Positions 6,885 through 12,833 of a stretch of 12,833 bases of DNA are shown here, piece after piece; the first letter of the stretch is position 1; the number at the start of each line of letters is the position of its first letter. Below the pieces are notes generated by a model. The model was not told the origin of the DNA. It did not search any database and saw only the letters and a list, made by a program, of their open reading frames with translations. The DNA lies in NCBI GenBank assembly GCA_028684405.1, contig JAQUGA010000054.1:1-12833 (forward strand). Direction: 5' to 3'. Both the position numbers and the translations under genes were made by a program. This DNA comes from Bacteroidales bacterium. Its GTDB lineage: Bacteria > Bacteroidota > Bacteroidia > Bacteroidales > WCHB1-69.

Positions 6885-7551
6885 TGATCTTCTTTTGAGT
6901 GAAGACGGCTCTTCAACGCTTTACAATCATCGCTTTGGCGATAGCTATCACTCCGTTCATGGTGCTATTGACGAAGCAATGCTTGTGTACCTTAAAAATG
7001 GTTTTGAAAATTCGCTTCAAATATTTCATACTCATATCAATGTATTCGAGCTTGGTTTTGGTACTGGATTAAATGCCTTGCTCACCGTGCTTGAAGCACT
7101 AAAAAACAACATCCATCTTCGCTACGAAAGCATTGAGGCTTATCCCATCACAAATTTTGATGTGGAAAAACTAAATTATCCCGAACGCATTGATCATCCT
7201 TTGGCAAAAGAGATATTTGAAAAGCTACACAATTTGTCTTGGAATATTGAACAGGAACTCTTCCCAAATATCAAATTTCTCAAAAGGGAAATAAAACTAG
7301 AGCAAATGCCGGCTCTGAATCCAGAATTTCACGTGGTTTATTACGATGCTTTTGGCTCTTCCAAACAACCCGAAATGTGGACTGCCGAAATGATTGAAAA
7401 AATTGCCAAAGGCATTGTCGAAAATGGTATTTTTGTAACCTATTCAACCAATGGACAACTCAAAAGGACACTCAAAAATCTAAATTTCAAAATAGAGAAA
7501 TTGCCTGGTCCAAAAGGAAAAAGAGAAGTTTTAAAAGCAACAAAACAATGA
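6856..7551 (+). CDS. mnmD: tRNA 5-methylaminomethyl-2-thiouridine methyltransferase (MnmD type)
   Basis: A 231-residue stand-alone homologue of the methyltransferase half of MnmC (DUF752/Methyltransf_30). It uses S-adenosylmethionine to methylate nm5U34 to mnm5U34 in the wobble position of certain tRNAs. The SAM-binding loop is VFELGFGTGLNAL (63-75). Other family marks are ADGS-like 'SEDGSSTL' (15-22), 'YHSVHGAIDEAM' (31-42), 'YYDAFGSSKQPEMW' (162-175, with D164) and a C-terminal 'PGPKGKREV'. There is no FAD oxidase domain, as usual in Bacteroidota. ATG 6856 is the only methionine upstream of the conserved start of the domain. It overlaps the preceding lipoprotein gene by 29 bases and shares ATGA with the Nudix gene, so translation is probably coupled on both sides. 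Confidence 0.9.
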   Translation: MADTPQLLNNDLLLSEDGSSTLYNHRFGDSYHSVHGAIDEAMLVYLKNGFENSLQIFHTHINVFELGFGTGLNALLTVLEALKNNIHLRYESIEAYPITNFDVEKLNYPERIDHPLAKEIFEKLHNLSWNIEQELFPNIKFLKREIKLEQMPALNPEFHVVYYDAFGSSKQPEMWTAEMIEKIAKGIVENGIFVTYSTNGQLKRTLKNLNFKIEKLPGPKGKREVLKATKQ

Positions 7552-8012
7552 TGGAAATAGAACAATTCAACATTCGAGTGTATGGGATTTTGATAAATCC
7601 CGAAAATGAAGTATTGTTGACCGACGAACATCGTTTAAACATGAACATGACGAAATTCCCTGGTGGCGGATTGAAATACGGTGAATCTACCATCGAATGC
7701 TTGAAACGCGAATGCCTCGAAGAAATGAATCAAGAGATTGATGTAATAGAGCATTTCTACACTACTGATTTTTTTATCAATTCGATGTTGTTAGATACTA
7801 AAAAACAGCTTATTAGCATCTATTATCTCATCCAGCCAAAAGAAAAACTTCGTTTAAAAATTGTTGCGAAGCCTTTCAATTTTACACAAAATGTGGATGG
7901 ACCCCAGTGTTTTCGTTTTGTCAAAATAGACGATCTGAAAGAAGAAGATTTGAGTTTTCCGGTGGATAAAAAAGTAGTTTTATTGCTAAAAGAAAAATAC
8001 GGTAGCAAATGA
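7548..8012 (+). CDS. Nudix hydrolase
   Basis: A 154-residue Nudix-fold protein that should hydrolyse a nucleoside diphosphate linked to another moiety; the substrate is not evident. The Nudix box runs G40-x5-E46-x7-R54-E55-C56-L57-E58-E59-M60-N61-Q62. The metal-binding REUxEE core is intact, but the usual glycine near the end of the box is Asn61 and the following hydrophobic position is Gln62. The preceding 'TKFPGGGLKYGES' is typical. The start codon overlaps the mnmD stop (ATGA at 7548-7551); a second ATG follows at 7551, so either methionine may be used. The 3' end shares ATGA with the membrane-protein gene. It could clean up a damaged or signalling nucleotide, or process a nucleotide-sugar given the next gene; both are guesses. 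Confidence 0.88.
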   Translation: MMEIEQFNIRVYGILINPENEVLLTDEHRLNMNMTKFPGGGLKYGESTIECLKRECLEEMNQEIDVIEHFYTTDFFINSMLLDTKKQLISIYYLIQPKEKLRLKIVAKPFNFTQNVDGPQCFRFVKIDDLKEEDLSFPVDKKVVLLLKEKYGSK

Positions 8013-10336
8013 AAGTAATTTTCAAATATAAATTCGAAGTTCTGCTTTTTGTCGTCATGTCGGGCATTCTGTTTTTATATTATCATGCGATAATTATGAC
8101 ACCTAATCATTTTATCATGAGCGATAGTGGAGACGGTTTGAAAAATTATTACACGATTATAATGCAGCTTAAGTCGGACGAACTTATCAATTTTAGCTAT
8201 TACAATTATCCTTTTGGTGAATATTTTTTCAATACCGATGGAATTCCGCTCTTGGTAACTTTGCTCAAACCAATTCAGAAAATCTTTCCCGAAACTTACA
8301 ATTATGTGCCCGGAATACTTCACAGCCTTCTATTTCTGTCGATGGTTTTTTGCAGTTTGTTTATTTATAAAATACTAAAACTGCTAAATGTTCAAACCTT
8401 TTTCGCTCTTTTATCTGCCATATCTATTGCACTTTTGCAACCTCAACTGGCACGTATGGGCGGACATTATGCCCTTGCATTTAGCCATGTTATCCCCTTA
8501 AGTTTCTATCTTTCATTGAAATACATCGTCGGTAATAAAAAAAACCTTTACGCTTTCTGGATTTTTCTGCATGGTTTTTTATCTATGTTTATTCATCCGT
8601 ATATTGGAATGATGGCATTCTCTTCTGTCGTTCCTATTTTGGTTTTTTGGTTAATAAGCAATAAAAACTATTTGCAAAAAACACATCTTTTTCAAATTTT
8701 AGGGGCTGCTTTTTCACCGGCTATTATATATAAACTCTTTACATTTATTACCGATACGGCGAGCGATAAAAATATTTTCCCGGCTGGATTTCATGATTTA
8801 AAAGCGGATTGGTATACCATTTTTATTCCTCAAACTCCAGAGTCTTTTAATCTCTTTAATCTAAGTTCCGAACTCTTTATTACCAAGTGGGAAGCTATGT
8901 CGTACGTTGGACTGCTAACCACGCTGTTTTTACTACCTGTTGTTGTTTTGTTTCTATATAAAACAAAAAAAACTCGCAAAAAAAATCCATCTTACATTTT
9001 TTTAGTGGGCTTGCTCATTTCGTCCACTCTGTTTTTAATCATCGCTTTTGGATTTCCGTTTTACGGAAGTTGGTCAAACTTTTATCAAAAAATACCGCTC
9101 TTTCGCGAATTTAGAGCCATCGGCAGATTGGCTTGGATTTTTTATTTTGGATCCACCATTTTCATAATAAGCAGTTTGTCATACCTAAAGGAGACTTATT
9201 TGCAGAACAAGAAAATTTCGCATCTCTTAGCTTTTTTAATGTTTATTATTCCTCTATCTTACGTTTATGAAGCACATGGCAAACATCAAGTACATTCAAA
9301 ATTTATCACAAAATCGGAGAATTTATTTCTGGAAAAAAATTATTCTGATGAATTTGTAAGCAGTCTCGAAAAAATAAAATCTTCCAATTTTCAAGCAATT
9401 ATTCCTATTCCTTTTTTTTATGTAGGAACAGAATTGTTGGATGTTTTTAGAGGTTTAAATACTCAAGACAACTCGCTTATTTCTTCAAAATTACTTGACT
9501 TGCCACTTTTGACAAACTTTTCTGGAAGATCGTCCTTTTCCATAGCTAGAAAAATTCTTCGTATCATCGAACCAGATGAAGTTTACAAGGAAATAAGTGA
9601 AGACTTCATTGATAAAAAAAGAGATTTTTTGATTGTTCGAAGTTACGATGAGCTTTCAAAAGCAGAAATGAGAATTATTGAAAAAGCTACTTTTATTGAT
9701 AGCACTGAACAATTTGTTTTTTATAAAATCTCTCCTGAACAACTGTTTAAATTTAAACCCAAAACTTTCCCTCAAAATCCATCAAAATTTCAAAATAAAA
9801 ACGATTGGTTTATCAAAGACAGCCTTTCAATAATTTATGAAAACAACTTTGAAAATGGCGATAAAACGGAAGCTCTTGTCGGAAAAGCATCCTATTCTGG
9901 TCCATGTAAGGAATATCATATTTTGCATGAATTTGACCCCAATATGCCTGTTTCCGATTCCATTATTTCTGTGAGCTTTTGGATTAAGAGTGGAGAAAAT
10001 TATTTTGATTTTGCTTCCTTAAACTTAATTGCATTTATCAATCGTTTCGATACTGTTTCTCAAATTACATATTGGGATAATGCTGTTTATCCGCACAAAA
10101 GTGTTTTGTCGTTCAATGGTTGGACTTTAGTCAAACTCGATTTTATAAAAAAGTGTTCAAAATCCAACTATTCTTTGGTCGTAAAAGGAGGAGATGGAAT
10201 CGAGAAAAAAATTTACATTGATCAACTACTAATTATCAAAGAAAGTGCTGAGGCATTCAGAAACTTCAATGATAATCTCTTTTTTATCAATAATTATGTA
10301 CAATCCAAAACAAACAGACCCTTTATTTATGAATAA
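8009..10336 (+). CDS. GT-C-like polytopic membrane protein with CBM/jelly-roll-like C-terminal domain
   Basis: A 775-residue membrane protein. About ten hydrophobic segments lie between residues 9 and 425, the first being 'FEVLLFVVMSGILFLYY'. The first outside loop holds MSDSGDGLKNYY (D39, D42) followed by 'YNYPFGEYFFNTDGIPLL'. This is the arrangement of GT-C glycosyltransferases, in which acidic residues in the first extracytoplasmic loop bind the lipid-phosphate sugar donor. 'IPLFREFRAIGRLAW' also resembles the 'FR.P.R' segment of such enzymes. Residues about 430-600 are soluble. Residues about 605-745 look like a jelly-roll carbohydrate-binding domain ('NNFENGDK', 'SVSFWIKSG', 'NGWTLVKLDF', 'KIYIDQLLIIKE'). 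Family and activity are inferred from patterns. The start overlaps the Nudix stop (ATGA). Likely role: transfer of a sugar onto a surface glycan or protein at the periplasmic face of the inner membrane. Confidence 0.68.
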   Translation: MKVIFKYKFEVLLFVVMSGILFLYYHAIIMTPNHFIMSDSGDGLKNYYTIIMQLKSDELINFSYYNYPFGEYFFNTDGIPLLVTLLKPIQKIFPETYNYVPGILHSLLFLSMVFCSLFIYKILKLLNVQTFFALLSAISIALLQPQLARMGGHYALAFSHVIPLSFYLSLKYIVGNKKNLYAFWIFLHGFLSMFIHPYIGMMAFSSVVPILVFWLISNKNYLQKTHLFQILGAAFSPAIIYKLFTFITDTASDKNIFPAGFHDLKADWYTIFIPQTPESFNLFNLSSELFITKWEAMSYVGLLTTLFLLPVVVLFLYKTKKTRKKNPSYIFLVGLLISSTLFLIIAFGFPFYGSWSNFYQKIPLFREFRAIGRLAWIFYFGSTIFIISSLSYLKETYLQNKKISHLLAFLMFIIPLSYVYEAHGKHQVHSKFITKSENLFLEKNYSDEFVSSLEKIKSSNFQAIIPIPFFYVGTELLDVFRGLNTQDNSLISSKLLDLPLLTNFSGRSSFSIARKILRIIEPDEVYKEISEDFIDKKRDFLIVRSYDELSKAEMRIIEKATFIDSTEQFVFYKISPEQLFKFKPKTFPQNPSKFQNKNDWFIKDSLSIIYENNFENGDKTEALVGKASYSGPCKEYHILHEFDPNMPVSDSIISVSFWIKSGENYFDFASLNLIAFINRFDTVSQITYWDNAVYPHKSVLSFNGWTLVKLDFIKKCSKSNYSLVVKGGDGIEKKIYIDQLLIIKESAEAFRNFNDNLFFINNYVQSKTNRPFIYE

Positions 10337-11030
10337 AATTTTAGCCTTTTTATTTGCTTTATTACTAACACTAACGCTTTCTGCTCAAGAAGATGAGTAC
10401 ATCAACAGCCCATTACGATTGGGGTTTAAGGCTGGGCTAAATAGCACTTCTATGATATTTTGCAACAAATCGCCCGATGCTGCTTTGTCCTCATCGCCAA
10501 AAATTGGATTTTATCTTGGAGGAAGTCTTTATATTCCTCTTTCAAAAAACTTTATTCCTTTTGTAGAACTTAATTGTAAAAACTTAAATTCAGAAATAGC
10601 ATATAAAAAAACACATTCTTCAAATTCAGAAAGTGAATTTTTTGCCGGCGATATTTCATTAAACTATTTAAGTATTGGTATTTGTCCGAATGTTGCCTTT
10701 GATATTCATCACATAAAACTCAATATTTATGGAGGATTTCATCTCTCATTTCCGCTTTTTTCCCGCGAAAAGGGCATCTGGAAAAAAACATCAATGGATG
10801 AGCAAAGCGGCAACCAAATAAATGTAAGCACAGAGGTAAACAGTTCGAATAAAAATCTAACTGATGATATTGATAGTGGATTTTTAAGCGGATTTGGATT
10901 TGAATACAAACTGACTCCAAAAACAGCATTGCATTTCGACACGCGTTTGCAGTTTGGAACTGTTCTTATTGCAAATTTTTTTAAAAGCCGCTCTTTGGGG
11001 GTTTCTGCAGGAATTGTATATGATTTATAG
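10329..11030 (+). CDS. PorT-like outer-membrane beta-barrel protein
   Basis: A 233-residue exported protein. I choose ATG 10329 because it begins a clean signal peptide (MNKILAFLFALLLTLTLSAQ, cleavage after Ala19). An in-frame ATG at 10245 would add 28 residues in front of it and lies deep in the preceding gene. The mature part starts 'SPLRLGFKAGLNST' and continues with alternating strands ('KIGFYLGGSLYIPL', 'FIPFVELNCKNL', 'LNYLSIGICPNVAF', 'IKLNIYGGFHLSFP', 'SGFLSGFGFEYKL'). This is the pattern of the small PorT/OMP_b-brl_2 barrels of Bacteroidota. The gene overlaps the membrane-protein gene by eight bases and ends the operon. Its role is unknown; family members range from T9SS assembly (PorT) to uncharacterised porin-like barrels, and nothing here ties it to T9SS in particular. 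Confidence 0.8.
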   Translation: MNKILAFLFALLLTLTLSAQEDEYINSPLRLGFKAGLNSTSMIFCNKSPDAALSSSPKIGFYLGGSLYIPLSKNFIPFVELNCKNLNSEIAYKKTHSSNSESEFFAGDISLNYLSIGICPNVAFDIHHIKLNIYGGFHLSFPLFSREKGIWKKTSMDEQSGNQINVSTEVNSSNKNLTDDIDSGFLSGFGFEYKLTPKTALHFDTRLQFGTVLIANFFKSRSLGVSAGIVYDL

Positions 11031-11076
11031 ATTTAATAAAAAGCAAAATAGCAACAGGATTTAGCTTTGAAAAAGG

Positions 11077-11442
11077 CTAGGGAAGTTTTCTTTTTTCGGA
11101 AACACAATATGCAACACTCGCAATTTTACCGCCCAAAGGTGGATTTAGCTTTGAAATTTTTAAATTGATTTCTTGAATTTGATCTGAAAATAAAAACAGT
11201 CTGTCAACAATTCTTCGGGCCACGTTTTCGATTAATTTTGATGATTTTGCCATCTCGTTTTTAATCACACAATAGGCAGCCTGATAATTGACCGTATCTT
11301 GTAAATCATCAGATTTTTCGGCAATTGAGAAATCACCAATCAATTCAACATCAACCAAAAAATGGGTTCCTATTTGTTGCTCTTCTTTAAAACAACCATG
11401 ATACGAAAAGAAATCGAGCCCTTCGAGTAAAATTTTGCTCAT
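11077..11442 (-). CDS. folB: Dihydroneopterin aldolase
   Basis: A 121-residue FolB. It cleaves 7,8-dihydroneopterin to 6-hydroxymethyl-7,8-dihydropterin and glycolaldehyde in folate synthesis and acts as a cytoplasmic octamer. Family positions are all present: FFSYHGCFKEE with E21 (11-21), DTVNY with Y53 (49-53), LIENVARRI with E72 (70-78), and KLNPP with the catalytic Lys98 (98-102). The length is normal. It starts 12 bases after the TetR-like gene on the same strand and is probably co-transcribed with it. It converges on the outer-membrane barrel gene with a 46-base gap that holds no clear terminator. Confidence 0.93.
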   Translation of the reverse strand: MSKILLEGLDFFSYHGCFKEEQQIGTHFLVDVELIGDFSIAEKSDDLQDTVNYQAAYCVIKNEMAKSSKLIENVARRIVDRLFLFSDQIQEINLKISKLNPPLGGKIASVAYCVSEKRKLP

Positions 11443-11454
11443 AAATAAACAGAA

Positions 11455-12057
11455 TTAAACAGTATGCAAAATTGATTTTCTTAAAACAATATTAAAAACA
11501 AATAAAGTTTTAATAGTACGGGATGCATAAAACTGCATCAAAGTACCTTCCCAGGCATTTATAATAAATTCCGATAATTTATCTGCGTCAACTCTAGGAT
11601 CGATACTGCCATTTTTCTTGGCTTCAATAATACACAAATAATGACTTCTTTTAACCATATTAAAAACATCAAATGCCGCCTGACGAACATCCGAATCGCT
11701 AGTCATGTGAATAATTCGATTGGCAATGGTTCCAAAAGGGAATGTGTTTTTGTTGACATAATAATCCACAAAATAAGAATAAAGGTTTTCAATTCTTTTT
11801 AATGGTTCAACTTTTATATCAGAAAGAATAGGTTCGATTAATTCAAGAATATTTTTAGTATAAAAAGCAATTAAGTGCATTAAAAATTCATCAAAATCTC
11901 TAAAAAGTGTCAGAAATTCTTCCTCGTCGATGTCCATTGCTTCACAAACATTTTGAGTATTAATCAACAAGTGGTCGTTTTTCGAAAAGGTTTCCAAGGC
12001 CACTAAAGTAAGTTCATTTTTTTTATTGAGTTGTTCATCAATATTAAGACTATTCAT
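11455..12057 (-). CDS. TetR/AcrR-family-like regulator with degenerate DNA-binding region
   Basis: A 200-residue, largely helical protein with the layout of a TetR-family regulator. Residues about 15-60 align with the N-terminal helix-turn-helix: 'LTLVALETFSKND' replaces 'IL.AA..LF...G', and 'NVCEAMDIDEEEFLTLFRDFDEFL' replaces 'DIA..AGVS.GTLYHHF.SKEEL'. The rest fits the ligand-binding core: 'FPFGTIANRII' (the 'GC...N' position), 'RVDADKLSEFIINAWEGTLMQF' near the end. The recognition region is unusually acidic and lacks the Lys/His residues normally facing DNA. It may bind DNA weakly, or act through protein contacts. The promoter candidate is at 12083-12114. It lies directly upstream of folB, which is probably co-transcribed by position only. 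Confidence 0.68.
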   Translation of the reverse strand: MNSLNIDEQLNKKNELTLVALETFSKNDHLLINTQNVCEAMDIDEEEFLTLFRDFDEFLMHLIAFYTKNILELIEPILSDIKVEPLKRIENLYSYFVDYYVNKNTFPFGTIANRIIHMTSDSDVRQAAFDVFNMVKRSHYLCIIEAKKNGSIDPRVDADKLSEFIINAWEGTLMQFYASRTIKTLFVFNIVLRKSILHTV

Positions 12058-12082
12058 TATTTATATTTTTGTTTTTAGACTT

Positions 12083-12114
12083 CAAAACTACTAATTTTAT
12101 AAGGATTTTCACAA
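12083..12114 (-). promoter_or_regulatory. Candidate promoter of the tetR-like/folB operon
   Basis: On the minus strand TAGTTTTG (plus 12083-12090) fits the -7 consensus TAnnTTTG. A TTG (12112-12114) lies 21 bases further upstream as a possible -33 element. The -7 box is 25 bases from the ATG at 12057. Confidence 0.45.
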
Positions 12115-12193
12115 TTATTCGTCTCTCTTTTGCATAAAAATAATCGTTAACCTCTTAAGAGCCTGAATAACTGCATGATTGTAGCTTAACCAT

Positions 12194-12833
12194 TTAGTGT
12201 TTTATGAAATATTTTGACAACTTTTCTTTTTTGTTATTTTGAATTTCCACAAAATAGATGCCTTTTGAGAGCGAAGCTGTTGATATTTGGGTTGAATAGG
12301 AATCATTGTCGGTCTCAATATTCAGAATTAATTTTCCCGAAACATCAAAAACACGAATTTTTTGAATAAAACCCTCAACACAAACTACGTTTAAATATTC
12401 GTTTGTTGGATTTGGAAAAATCAAAAAATCAGGAACATTATCAAGGATTTGCATTTTTTCTCGTTTAACGGGCGAAATAAGTCGGAAAAACGGATTATAA
12501 ATCACGCTATCTGGCGAAAAACTTAAGTCGAAATGATAATTGTTGATTCCATCTTTTAACGGTACCGAAATCAATGTATCCATGTTGAAATTTTTGAAAA
12601 GCATTTCCACCTCACCATCAAAAGGAATGTTATTTGCACTCGAATTGGAGCATTCAAGACTAAAAAATACGGTGTTGTTTTTATACGCTTTTGCGGTTAT
12701 ATCGACATTCGGATGTCCTTCACCCCAAAACCAATATTCAAAAAAGTAAGAAAAATCTACATTTGTAACATTCTGTAAACAGCAATAAAATCAGCCGGAG
12801 ATGGAAATCCAAAAACATGATTTGGATGGTTTA
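12194..12833 (-). pseudogene. 3' part of a secreted M1-peptidase-like protein with T9SS sorting domain, frameshifted
   Basis: The gene enters from the right edge. From 12831 to about 12778 the minus strand encodes 'NHPNHVFGFPSPADFIAV'; about 12775 to 12194 continues in another frame as 'QNVTNVDFSYFFEYWFWGEGHP' to the stop. The joined sequence matches the end of the M1 aminopeptidase catalytic region and its following beta domain (family pattern 'DF....E.VSG.D...FF.QW.YG.G.P'). The last 80 or so residues form a type A T9SS sorting domain: 'FPNPTNEYLNV', 'VFDVSGKLI', 'SLSKGIYFVEI', ending KYFIKH. Such proteins cross the outer membrane by T9SS and are released or anchored to the surface. The original frame meets TAG at 12757-12759 and the downstream frame has TGA at 12791-12793, so one base appears missing near 12775-12778. 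A GTG at 12610 opens only a downstream fragment. The catalytic HExxH would lie outside the window. Confidence 0.65.

Noticed and set aside
10245..10328. Upstream in-frame start for the outer-membrane barrel gene
   Set aside because: It would lie 92 bases inside the preceding gene and put 28 residues before a clean signal peptide.
12152..12161. CTCTTAAGAG palindrome downstream of the T9SS gene
   Set aside because: The stem would be too short once a loop is allowed, and the T-rich stretch that follows is not adjacent; not a convincing terminator or operator.
12058..12193. Possible small RNA or tRNA between the tetR-like gene and the T9SS gene
   Set aside because: No T-loop sequence, acceptor stem or cloverleaf could be found; the region is explained by a promoter and spacer.
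12194..12610. A separate 138-residue protein beginning at GTG 12610
   Set aside because: Protein-like coding continues without a break upstream of the GTG to about 12775, so it is only the end of a larger gene.

Overview
The window looks like a chromosomal segment of a Bacteroidota bacterium. Seen in the sequence: AT-rich DNA, promoters of the TAnnTTTG type, the 3' end of a TonB-dependent receptor beside a surface-type lipoprotein, a PorT-like outer-membrane barrel, and a C-terminal type IX secretion (T9SS) sorting domain. KorAB (2-oxoacid:ferredoxin oxidoreductase) suggests an anaerobic or microaerobic lineage, perhaps Bacteroidales/Marinilabiliales-like; that placement is inference.

Layout: (1) 1-1380, plus: end of a TonB-dependent receptor and a DUF5074/YncE-like beta-propeller lipoprotein, resembling the BtuB-BtuG vitamin B12 capture pair. 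(2) 1416-1453: a perfect palindromic terminator shared with the convergent korAB operon. (3) 1473-4361, minus: korA (fused gamma-alpha subunit) then korB, with a recognisable promoter at 4402-4431. (4) 4446-4839: about 400 bases without a convincing gene. (5) 4840-5544, minus: a DEDDy 3'-5' exonuclease, divergent from (6) a compact operon at 5583-11030, plus. The operon order is lipoprotein with Ig-like and propeller parts, mnmD (tRNA wobble-uridine methyltransferase), Nudix hydrolase, GT-C-like membrane protein with a lectin/CBM-like C-terminal domain, and PorT-like outer-membrane barrel. All four junctions overlap. (7) 11077-12057, minus: a TetR-like gene with an unusual acidic recognition region, followed by folB. 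(8) 12194-12833, minus: the 3' end of a secreted M1-peptidase-like protein with a T9SS tail, carrying an apparent single-base frameshift.

How it fits together: most genes are housekeeping (KorAB for carbon and electron metabolism, FolB for folate, MnmD for tRNA modification, an exonuclease) mixed with envelope genes. The least explained part is the overlapping operon at 5583-11030, which couples a tRNA-modification enzyme to four genes of which three are envelope proteins. I see no CRISPR array, no intact insertion sequence, no rRNA or tRNA gene and no defence system.
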